This document shows positions 7,741 through 14,513 of a stretch of DNA of 64,000 bases, in pieces. Below the pieces are notes generated by a model. The model saw nothing but the letters and a program-made list of their open reading frames with translations. It made no database searches and was not told the DNA's origin. Both the position numbers and the translations under genes were made by a program. Positions within the stretch are counted from its first letter, which is position 1. Each line of letters starts with the position of its first letter. Source of the DNA: Rhizobium phaseoli (lineage in GTDB: Bacteria; Pseudomonadota; Alphaproteobacteria; Rhizobiales; Rhizobiaceae); the NCBI RefSeq assembly GCF_003985125.1, contig NZ_ML133583.1, positions 1 through 64,000 of the forward strand, read 5' to 3'.

Positions 7741-8609
7741 GCGCTGGCCTCGTCGGCGCTGGTCGGGAAGACAAGCCCGGACCATTGCGGCAGGGTGAGA
7801 GAAACGGCCGTCCCGCCGGCCAGCAGCGGCGTTCCTTCCGCCATCGCGGCGCCGGCGCGGTCGATGCGCACGATCGCAAGTCCGCTGCCGCCGTCGATGG
7901 AACCGAGGGTCCCCACTGGCTTGCCGGCGGCGGTGATCTCGGTGCCTGTCCCCGGCAGAGCCGTTGCGGCGGATACCGTGACGACGCGCCGGCGCGCGGT
8001 GCCGCGGTGCTGCATGCGCGAAACCACTTCCTGTCCGACATAGCAGCCTTTCTTGAAGGAGAGGCCGCCGTTCAGATCCATCAGAACATCATGCGGAAAG
8101 GCATCCTGCAGCGAAAAGTCCGATCCCGATGTCGCAATGCCGTGGGCGATGCGCAACGCATCGTAGAGCGCCTCAGCGCCGTCACCGTGTCGTCCCGGCC
8201 GGCGGGTCAGCGTGAGGCCGGCCTTGGCGAAGCGGCTGTCCCGGAAGCCTAAGCTGACGCCATCGGTATCTTCGCCCCAGCAAACGCTGATGCCTTCTTC
8301 GGCGACGGGCGCAAGCGTGACGGCGGCCCGCAGCTTGTACATCGTCAGCCGTTTCAGCAGCGCATCGCGCTGGCCGGCATCGGTTTCGATCATGTAGCCG
8401 TCGCCATCCTGCCAGATCATGAAGTCGAACAGGATCTTGCCCTGCGGCGTCAACAGCGCCCCAGGCCGCGCTTCGTCGGCCGCAAGCGAGGTGATATCGG
8501 TGGTGATCAAGTTTTGCAGGAAGGATTGGGCATCCGCGCCGCCGACGGAGAGCAATGAGCGGTCTTTCAGGAATACGGCTGGCATGGCGGAACCTGTCGC
8601 GTTGGTCAT
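7737..8609 (-). CDS. ygfZ: Folate-binding protein YgfZ (Fe-S cluster maintenance)
   Basis: This 290-residue protein is of the GcvT-like YgfZ/COG0354 family, which binds tetrahydrofolate and helps assemble or repair particular iron-sulfur enzymes. The family signature K-G-C-Y-V-G-Q-E is present at 187-194 with its key Cys189. The length fits the alphaproteobacterial members. An alternative start is Met9 (8585), which would begin MPAVFLKD; the choice is not decided by a clear ribosome-binding site. It heads the three-gene coupled unit ending at 6608. Confidence 0.92.
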   Translation of the reverse strand: MTNATGSAMPAVFLKDRSLLSVGGADAQSFLQNLITTDITSLAADEARPGALLTPQGKILFDFMIWQDGDGYMIETDAGQRDALLKRLTMYKLRAAVTLAPVAEEGISVCWGEDTDGVSLGFRDSRFAKAGLTLTRRPGRHGDGAEALYDALRIAHGIATSGSDFSLQDAFPHDVLMDLNGGLSFKKGCYVGQEVVSRMQHRGTARRRVVTVSAATALPGTGTEITAAGKPVGTLGSIDGGSGLAIVRIDRAGAAMAEGTPLLAGGTAVSLTLPQWSGLVFPTSADEASA

Positions 8610-8668
8610 CGCTCAGAGGTATGACTTGATGAGGCGGATCGCAAGCGCCATGCAGCTTGCGTCAGGCG

Positions 8669-9421
8669 TCAATCGCCTGCCGTGAAGAATTTCCATTTGC
8701 CGTCGGGCGTAATGCCGAGGCGGTAGAAATTATATCCGCCGAATTCCTGCATGTCGGACAGATCGCCGGCGGTGACGATGCGCAGCAATTCGACCCGCTC
8801 CGGCGGCGTCAGCGACTTCAGGTCTTTCTCGGCGAAATAGGGCCAGACATACATGTCGTCGGCGGTGCCCTGGCCGACATGGACGAAGCCGGTCGAGACG
8901 ATGTCGAGCATGATGGCGAGGATTTCATCCCCATCGGGATCGCCGGAAAGATCCTTCAGCGTGCCGATTGGATCTTCTGTGGGTTCGCCGACCGTCACCT
9001 GCGTCTGCTCTGCGCCGGCGCCCATCAGCGGCCGCAGCCGTTCGAGATCGCCGGAAGCGGCCGCCTCGACGATCTGCTGGCGCATCTTGCGAACCGGCTC
9101 GGGGGCCTTGCTGATGTCGTAGATCACCTCGACGGGCTTGGAATTGTCCTGCGTGCCCGGCGTCTTGTCGACACCTTGACTGTTCTGGCTATTCACCAGC
9201 GGATCGGCCATGGGAACGCCGGGGGTGGTGCCGCCTTGCGGCTGGCTCTGCCCTTGGGCGCTTCCCTGTGCCGGCTGGTCGTTCGGCTGGCCGGGGATCT
9301 TGTGCAGTTCGGAAAGCGCGTAGGCCGAGGGCGTAAGGGCGAAATTGCCGGCGGCAAGGCTGAGCGCAAGCATCACCGGCGCGAGCGAAATTCGCGAAAC
9401 TTTCTCTTTACCGATGCGCAT
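8669..9421 (-). CDS. Conserved exported hypothetical protein
   Basis: This 250-residue protein has an N-terminal signal peptide (hydrophobic segment about residues 12-36, ending PSAYA). A low-complexity Gln/Gly/Pro-rich stretch follows (about 45-75), and then a globular C-terminal half containing VYVWPYF-like aromatic motifs (DDMYVWPYFAEKDL, GGYNFYRLGITPDGKWKFF). The C-terminal half looks like a small periplasmic domain that I do not recognise by name; similar proteins are annotated as hypothetical in Rhizobiales. It lies 59 bp upstream of ygfZ on the same strand and may share its transcript. Confidence 0.75.
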   Translation of the reverse strand: MRIGKEKVSRISLAPVMLALSLAAGNFALTPSAYALSELHKIPGQPNDQPAQGSAQGQSQPQGGTTPGVPMADPLVNSQNSQGVDKTPGTQDNSKPVEVIYDISKAPEPVRKMRQQIVEAAASGDLERLRPLMGAGAEQTQVTVGEPTEDPIGTLKDLSGDPDGDEILAIMLDIVSTGFVHVGQGTADDMYVWPYFAEKDLKSLTPPERVELLRIVTAGDLSDMQEFGGYNFYRLGITPDGKWKFFTAGD

Positions 9422-9439
9422 CGAGCTCTCTGATAATAA

Positions 9440-9697
9440 TTATTGCAGGGTGCGGTTGGCGGAGAATTCGCCGGCAAGCATACGGTCGCGCAGCGAATCG
9501 AGCAAAGCTTCGGCGCTGCTTTCCCCATGCAATCGAATGGTCTCGCGCAGTGCATGCGCGATGGCGGCATCAGCAATGATCTCAGGCTCGATCCCGTCGG
9601 CCATGCCGTCGGCCCAAGCCTCGTTCTGGTACTCCAGAGCCGCCTGCATCTTTTCGTGGACGATCATGTCGTCGATCTCGTTGAGGCTTGCTTCCAT
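9440..9697 (-). CDS. Small hypothetical protein (85 aa)
   Basis: This small, acidic, mostly helical protein starts MEASLNEIDDMI and ends FSANRTLQ. A longer start at 9721 is possible, but gagga lies nine bases before the ATG at 9697, which decides the start. There is no signal peptide or membrane segment. The stop lies 18 bp upstream of the exported hypothetical gene, so co-transcription is likely. No function can be given. Confidence 0.65.
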   Translation of the reverse strand: MEASLNEIDDMIVHEKMQAALEYQNEAWADGMADGIEPEIIADAAIAHALRETIRLHGESSAEALLDSLRDRMLAGEFSANRTLQ

Positions 9698-9800
9698 TGT
9701 CTTTTCCTCAGAACTTCTCATCTCTTACTGCACCGTTAACAACACTAACAGCCTTTTCCCAAAACGACACGTCCGCATGCGAAAACAGGTTAATTAAACG

Positions 9801-10220
9801 TCAATTTCCAAAGCGCGAGGTAATTTCTGTGGCAAGTGTTGCACCTTCGTTACGGTAGCGCTCTTCTGCCACGATGGCCGCCGGGGTGCAATCCGTGTAG
9901 ACCGAGGCGAAGGCGCGATAACCGCGATTGAAGGCTGCCGTGAGCTTTTCCTTGCGTTGCGGTTCGTTGCCGGCCTCCGAATCGAGCAGCTGCTGCATGC
10001 CCTTTCGCCACTCATCGCCGCCCGCGGCCTTGCAGAGGGTTCGCAGATAATGCACCGAACCCAGCACCTCGGCGAGCCGCGCCAGCTTGTCGTCATAAGG
10101 GACGATCGCGGCCGGCGGCGCAATCTCCTCCTCCTGTGGAGGCGGCGTGTTCTTGCCCTGAGCCATGGTGGGGCCGGCGAGCACGAGCAGGGACAGGACA
10201 ACGCGTCGAACGGGAATCAT
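9801..10220 (-). CDS. TIGR02301-type exported hypothetical protein
   Basis: This 139-residue protein has a signal peptide (MIPVRRVVLSLLVLAGPTMAQ). The body contains LARLAEVLGSVHYLRTLC and ends in a helical C-terminus, with two cysteines (in TLCKAAG and YTDCTPA) that could form a disulfide. I recognise the LGSxHYLRxLC pattern as that of an alphaproteobacterial family of unknown function (TIGR02301). The open frame continues upstream to 10301, but the signal peptide and the ggaag sequence place the start at 10220. Confidence 0.75.
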   Translation of the reverse strand: MIPVRRVVLSLLVLAGPTMAQGKNTPPPQEEEIAPPAAIVPYDDKLARLAEVLGSVHYLRTLCKAAGGDEWRKGMQQLLDSEAGNEPQRKEKLTAAFNRGYRAFASVYTDCTPAAIVAEERYRNEGATLATEITSRFGN

Positions 10221-10294
10221 GCTTCCAGTTGATACGTTGACCATGACGGCAACAAGGCGCGCTTGACAATTTCCACTTCTATTCGCCGCCCGCC

Positions 10295-10344
10295 AGAGCA
10301 TGGCGCCGAAAAGTGTCAGCGGTTTTCGGACGACATCATGCTCT
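10295..10344. repeat. 50-bp dispersed palindromic repeat
   Basis: The outer stem agagcatg/catgctct (8 bp, ends 10295 and 10344) encloses an inner stem ccgaaaa/ttttcgg (10306-10312 with 10323-10329). I recognise this sequence pattern as a common intergenic palindrome in Rhizobium genomes. It lies between the Nudix gene and the TIGR02301 gene. Confidence 0.7.
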
Positions 10345-10358
10345 AACTCTAATTCAGA

Positions 10359-10398
10359 ACAGGATGATTATCGGCCGGTTGGCCGATAATCATCCTGT
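10359..10398. repeat. Perfect 18-bp-stem palindrome overlapping the Nudix stop
   Basis: Bases 10359-10376 (starting acaggatgattat) are the exact reverse complement of 10381-10398, with loop ggtt. The left arm contains the Nudix stop codon (10368-10370), and the right arm plus loop encode the last residues of the protein. No T-tract follows on the minus strand, so termination by this hairpin alone is doubtful. Confidence 0.85.
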
Positions 10399-10829
10399 GC
10401 CAGCCGTTCCGCGCATTCGAGCACGCTCTGCGGCACAGGCAGCCGCCGAATCTCATCCACCGTATACCAGCCCAGCGCCGCTGCATCGTCGGCGGCTTCC
10501 GCCACCATGTCCCGGTCGGCCTCGACGCGAAAGACCGACAGGAAGAAATGACTCTTGAGGCTGCCGTCCGGCCCATGCGTCTTCAGGTCATAGGTCGAAA
10601 ACAGCCGCGGATTATGCGCCGAGATGCCGGTTTCCTCGCGGAATTCCCGCAGCGCCGTCTGCTCCGGCGTTTCCCCCGGCTCGGCGCGTCCACCGGGAAA
10701 GGCATACATGTCGGCGGAAGGCGGGTTGCGTCGCAACACCAGCAGGAACCGGCCGTCGCGTTCGAGAATGGCGGAGGAGGCGGCTTTGGCGGTGGAGATC
10801 ATAAGACTGCTCTTGGTGTGACGGCCCAT
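10368..10829 (-). CDS. Nudix hydrolase
   Basis: This 153-residue protein has a complete Nudix box at residues 46-69 (GGRAEPGET then REFREETGI), so it should hydrolyse a nucleoside diphosphate linked to another group, X. The substrate is not readable. Two starts are possible, 10829 and Met10 (10802, MISTAKAASS). The second gives a conventional Nudix N-terminus, but the first is kept as the longer frame. The last eight residues (DYRPTGR region) are encoded by the palindrome at 10359-10398, so the native C-terminus has been replaced or extended by repeat sequence. Confidence 0.9.
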   Translation of the reverse strand: MGRHTKSSLMISTAKAASSAILERDGRFLLVLRRNPPSADMYAFPGGRAEPGETPEQTALREFREETGISAHNPRLFSTYDLKTHGPDGSLKSHFFLSVFRVEADRDMVAEAADDAAALGWYTVDEIRRLPVPQSVLECAERLAQDDYRPTGR

Positions 10830-10987
10830 TCTATCGCATGGACCGATTGTTGCATGCCGGCGCTGCCTGGCTTCCCCAATTTTTCGTCTGGCCAGGTTCG
10901 GAAGACAAGGCCCGAAAGGCGGTGCAACGGTTCCCGAGGTGACGACATGTGTGCAACAGAGATTCCAGATTTTCGAGAGGGCTTTGC

Positions 10988-11307
10988 GTGACCTATATCA
11001 TCTACGCCTTTGCCGCCGTCTTCGAGATTGCCGGCTGCTTCGCCTTCTGGGCATGGCTGAGGTTCGAAAAGCCCGTCTGGTGGCTGGTGCCGGGCATGAT
11101 CTCGCTCGCGCTTTTCGCCTGGCTTCTGACGCTGGTGCCGAGCGAGGCCGCCGGCCGAACCTTCGCGGCCTTGGCGGCATTTATATTCTGGCTTCGCTCT
11201 TCTGGCTCTGGCTGGTCGAAGGCCGTGTGCCCGATCGTTATGATATCGGCGGCGGACTGATCTGCCTTGCCGGGGCGAGCGTCATCCTCTTTGCGCCACG
11301 AGGCTGA
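10988..11307 (+). pseudogene. ynfA (UPF0060) homologue interrupted by a frameshift
   Basis: Reading from GTG 10988 (gagaggg upstream) gives VTYIIYAFAAVFEIAGCFAF and continues to PSEAAGRTFAA near 11170. The matching C-terminal half, GGIYILASLFWLWLVEGR to VILFAPRG, is in the next frame, ending at the stop at 11307. Joined, they form the four-helix small membrane protein of about 107 residues typical of the YnfA family. The shift lies at 11168-11173, where gcggccttggcgg lacks one base compared with the expected gcc-tat-ggc. The cause is either a real one-base deletion or a sequencing error. The native role is unknown, possibly a small drug/metal-type transporter. Confidence 0.85.
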
Positions 11308-11400
11308 AGCATGTCGCGCAGGCGCAACGCGCTTAGCTCTTTGGTCGCGGCACGCCCAGGGCGTCTTGACCGGACTCGGACCGGGTGCAAAGACGGGTCG

Positions 11401-12165
11401 ATGTGTGGACGTTTCGCCCTGACAAGTTCCAGCGCAGACCTGCGCGATTTCCTCTCCGGTGTCGATCTCGACGATTTTCCGGCGCGCTACAACATCGCCC
11501 CGACGCAGCCGATCCTGGTCGTCATAGCAGGCGAGGACAGGGAGCGAGGCAGCAATCTGGCCGACCGGCGCGCGGTGCTGGTGCGCTGGGGTTTTACGCC
11601 GGCCTGGGTCAAGGACCCGAGAGAATTTCCGCTGCTGATCAATGCGCGCGCCGAGACGGCGATCGGCAAAGCCTCGTTTCGGGCGGCGATGCGTCATCGC
11701 CGCGTGCTGATTCCGGCTTCGGGTTTTTATGAATGGCATCGTCCGCCGAAGGAGAGCGACGGCAAGCCGCAGGCCTATTGGATCAGGCCGCGTCAGGGCG
11801 GAATCGTCGCCTTTGCCGGATTGATGGAGACATGGTCCTCAGCCGATGGCTCGGAGGTCGATACCGGCGCGATCCTGACGACGTCCGCCAATGCGGGCAT
11901 CTCGGCGATCCATGATCGCATGCCTGTCGTCATCAAGCCGCCGGACTTCGCGCGCTGGCTCGATTGCAGGACTCAGGAACCGCGTGAGGTGGCGGACCTG
12001 ACGCAGCCCGTTCAGGACGATTTTTTCGAGGCCGTACCGGTCTCCGACAAGGTCAATAAGGTTGCCAATATGGGCCCTGACCTGCAGGAGCCAGTCGTCA
12101 TCGAACGGCAGTTCAAGGCACCCGAGAAGCAAAGGCCGGATAACGGCCAACTCAGCCTTTTCTGA
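11401..12165 (+). CDS. SOS response-associated peptidase family protein (SRAP/YedK)
   Basis: This 254-residue SRAP-domain protein, like E. coli YedK and human HMCES, covalently captures abasic sites in single-stranded DNA. The catalytic Cys2 (MCGRF) forces the start at 11401; upstream in-frame sequence cannot be part of the mature enzyme because Cys2 must be exposed. Other active-site elements are Asn81 (LINARAE), Glu111 (GFYEW) and a later His in the IHDRMPVV motif. It is followed by no operon partner. An SOS-regulated promoter was not identified. Confidence 0.93.
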   Translation: MCGRFALTSSSADLRDFLSGVDLDDFPARYNIAPTQPILVVIAGEDRERGSNLADRRAVLVRWGFTPAWVKDPREFPLLINARAETAIGKASFRAAMRHRRVLIPASGFYEWHRPPKESDGKPQAYWIRPRQGGIVAFAGLMETWSSADGSEVDTGAILTTSANAGISAIHDRMPVVIKPPDFARWLDCRTQEPREVADLTQPVQDDFFEAVPVSDKVNKVANMGPDLQEPVVIERQFKAPEKQRPDNGQLSLF

Positions 12166-12312
12166 AACGCTATCGGCCGCTTCTGGCACTGCGGCCCGTT
12201 GGTCGAATCCTAGAGATCGGGACGCTTTAGAAACATGCCGCAGTCTTGGGGCAACGGCATGCCGGAAGCTGGAAGGTGAAGCGCAGGTGACGGCGGTTCG
12301 AAGCTCGGCGCT

Positions 12313-12459
12313 TCAAGCGGATTTCTTGACGCTCTCCGGCTTGTTCTTCGCCATCAGCGATGCCGCGGCAACGGCCTTCAGGCCGACGGGGCGATAATTG
12401 GCGGCGAGGTCCGGCTTGGCCGTCTGCTGTTCGCCGGTACTGCTCTTGTTCGAAGTCAC
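12313..12459 (-). CDS. Small 48-residue hypothetical protein, GTG start
   Basis: This short frame begins with GTG at 12459, preceded by a strong ribosome-binding sequence (aaaggag, six bases before the start). The protein starts MTSNKSSTGEQQTAKPDL, has a short Ala-rich hydrophobic stretch in the middle (LKAVAAASLMA), and ends with a basic tail KPESVKKSA. Codon use matches the neighbours. No family is recognised. It lies between the SRAP gene and the pssA region on the opposite strand. The ribosome-binding site is the best evidence that it is real. Confidence 0.6.
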   Translation of the reverse strand: MTSNKSSTGEQQTAKPDLAANYRPVGLKAVAAASLMAKNKPESVKKSA

Positions 12460-12652
12460 GGATACTCTCCTTTACGTGGTTCTTCCCTGGGAATTTTATT
12501 TTTGCAGTTTCGCCAGAAATAGCGACGAATCGGCGGCGCCGCTTATCAGGATTTGTGAACGCCCACCATAATTCGCGAGGCTTAACTGAAGCCTACGTTG
12601 GTTAATACTTACTGAAGGAAGCGGTTCCCAAAAAACTGCGCAGCCGTTATCC

Positions 12653-12679
12653 CCGGGGAAAGCTCATGGCTTTCCCCGG
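12653..12679. repeat. Perfect 11-bp-stem hairpin
   Basis: ccggggaaagc and gctttccccgg pair perfectly around the loop tcatg. There is no adjacent T-tract. It may be a repeat element or a protein-binding site. Confidence 0.55.
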
Positions 12680-12762
12680 AAGAAGCACAAGTTTTCCGGG
12701 AATATGCGAGAACGAGGGGAGAAGCATTTCCGTGGGAGAGAGGCTACTGCAGTTCAAAGTCT

Positions 12763-12804
12763 TACAGCGTCCTTTGCGCGTCTGAAAAGACGCGCGGCGC
12801 TGTA
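12763..12804. repeat. Palindromic repeat downstream of pssA
   Basis: An outer stem tacagcg/cgctgta and an inner stem gcgcgtct/agacgcgc with loop gaaa. It has the form of a dispersed Rhizobium palindrome, lies just past the pssA stop (12819) and could stabilise or end that transcript. Confidence 0.65.
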
Positions 12805-12818
12805 GGAATGCCTGGAGG

Positions 12819-13664
12819 TCAGATATGACGGCCGATATCGTCGTCGCCGACGCCGGGCTCCTCGATCGTCAGCGTCCCATATTTCCGCCGCCATTTCCGC
12901 GCGCCGAAGGGAAGCGAAACGAGGTAGGCGGCAACGGTAAACACCATCACCTCCCAGGTGTAGCTCATCAGCAGAGCTACATAGAGCACGACGCCGAGCA
13001 TCATCGGCAGCACGAGATCGCGCCGCAGCCGGTTGCCCTCCGATTTGCCCGACCAGACCGGCAGCCGGCTGATCAGCAGGAAGGCGATGAACACGGTATA
13101 GATCGACGAGACAAAGGCGAAGGTGCGGTCGGTCGCCATGCCAAGGAAGCCGAGATAGACCGGCAGCAGCACGAGCATGGCGCCGGCCGGCGCCGGCACG
13201 CCGACGAAATATTCCGACTGCCAGCTTGCCTTGTTCTCGCGTTCGGCCATGACATTGAAACGGGCAAGGCGCAGTCCGGCGGCGATCGCATAGATCAGCG
13301 CCGCGATCCAGCCGAGCGAGCGCGCCTGGTCGAGCGCGAAAACATAGACGACGAGGGCGGGTGCGACGCCGAAATTGACGATGTCGGCAAGCGAATCCAT
13401 CTGCGCGCCGAACTTCGACGTCGCCTTCATCAGCCGGGCCACCCGTCCGTCGATACCGTCGAGGAAGGCGGCGACGAGCACCATGGAGACGGCGAGCTCG
13501 TAACGATTCTCGAAAGCCAGGCGGATGCCGGTCAGCCCGGCGCAGATTGCCAGAATGGTGATGAGATTCGGAAAGACGAGACGGAGCGGGATTTCGCGCA
13601 GACGCGGGCCGCGGGCGGAATCATCCGGACCATTGGGCTCGAAAGGCGGAAAAGGCGTTTCCAT
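12819..13664 (-). CDS. pssA: CDP-diacylglycerol-serine O-phosphatidyltransferase
   Basis: This 281-residue inner-membrane enzyme makes phosphatidylserine from CDP-diacylglycerol and L-serine. It carries the complete CDP-alcohol phosphotransferase motif, DG-RV-AR-(8)-G-(3)-D-(3)-D, about residues 74-95, and several transmembrane helices. It is the integral-membrane type-II synthase typical of Rhizobium. The frame stays open to 13799, but ATG 13664 gives METPFPPFEPNG and follows psd by 13 bp, with psd and pssA on one transcript. Its product is the substrate of Psd. Confidence 0.95.
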   Translation of the reverse strand: METPFPPFEPNGPDDSARGPRLREIPLRLVFPNLITILAICAGLTGIRLAFENRYELAVSMVLVAAFLDGIDGRVARLMKATSKFGAQMDSLADIVNFGVAPALVVYVFALDQARSLGWIAALIYAIAAGLRLARFNVMAERENKASWQSEYFVGVPAPAGAMLVLLPVYLGFLGMATDRTFAFVSSIYTVFIAFLLISRLPVWSGKSEGNRLRRDLVLPMMLGVVLYVALLMSYTWEVMVFTVAAYLVSLPFGARKWRRKYGTLTIEEPGVGDDDIGRHI

Positions 13665-13677
13665 ATCGCGTTCCAAT

Positions 13678-14376
13678 CTAGCTGCGGCGGCTGATGACGG
13701 GACCCTTGGCCGAGGCGAATTCGGCGATGACGGTTTCTCCGGCAATCGCGGTCTGGCCGAGCGAGACACGTGGCGCCGCACCGGCGGGCAGGAAGACATC
13801 GAGGCGGGAGCCGAAACGGATCAGCCCGAAGCGCTCGCCGGCATCCATCGGCTCGTTGGGGTTTGCCCAGCAGAGGATGCGCCGCGCCACGAGGCCGGCG
13901 ATCTGCACGACGCCGATCTGGCCGTGCTTGGTTTCGATCACCAGGCCGTTGCGCTCATTGTCCTCGCTCGCCTTGTCGAGCTCGGCGTTCACGAAGCTGC
14001 CGGAGCGGTAGTTGATGCTGACGATGCGTCCGCGCATCGGCGCCCGGTTCACATGGCAGTTGAAGACGTTCATGAACACGGAAATGCGCAGCATCGGCTC
14101 CGAGCCGAGGTCGAGCTCGGCCGGCGGGGTCACCATCTGGATCGCCGAGACCTTACCGTCGGCCGGGGAAATCACCAGATCGTCGTCCTGCGGGGTCACG
14201 CGCTCGGGATCGCGGAAGAAGTAGGCGCACCACAGCGTGAAGATCATGCCGATCCAGAAGAGCGGCTTGAAGATCCAGCCGAGGATTAGCGAGGCGACGA
14301 AGAAGGCGGCCACGAAGGGATAACCCTCCTTGTGCACGGGGACGATCGTGTTGCGAACCGTGTTGAACAGGCTCAT
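13678..14376 (-). CDS. psd: Phosphatidylserine decarboxylase proenzyme
   Basis: This 232-residue enzyme decarboxylates phosphatidylserine to phosphatidylethanolamine at the inner membrane. The self-cleavage site is Gly189-Ser190 (RFGSRLD), where the new N-terminal serine becomes the pyruvoyl group. Two N-terminal hydrophobic segments (about 20-52) anchor it. It belongs to the short, archaeal-like class found in rhizobia rather than the 320-residue E. coli class. aaggag precedes the ATG. It is the first gene of the psd-pssA operon. Confidence 0.95.
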   Translation of the reverse strand: MSLFNTVRNTIVPVHKEGYPFVAAFFVASLILGWIFKPLFWIGMIFTLWCAYFFRDPERVTPQDDDLVISPADGKVSAIQMVTPPAELDLGSEPMLRISVFMNVFNCHVNRAPMRGRIVSINYRSGSFVNAELDKASEDNERNGLVIETKHGQIGVVQIAGLVARRILCWANPNEPMDAGERFGLIRFGSRLDVFLPAGAAPRVSLGQTAIAGETVIAEFASAKGPVISRRS

Positions 14377-14513
14377 GGCTGCCGGTCTCCTTGCGTTGTC
14401 GTTTTTTGCTGGTTAGCGAAAAACCGCCTCCGGGGCAATGCTGCGGCCCCGGCCCCTGTTCGCACGCTTAGGTTCTGAACAACAAAAGCCGATGCCGGCA
14501 TCCGGTTCCCGAA

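Larger units (their letters stand above)
12460..12818. other. Intergenic with two hairpins, no gene seen
   Basis: This is a 359-bp stretch. It contains an AT-rich part (12480-12620) that could hold promoters for the 48-residue gene, a strong hairpin at 12653-12679 and a palindrome at 12763-12804 just downstream of pssA. No open frame with a ribosome-binding site was found. Confidence 0.5.
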
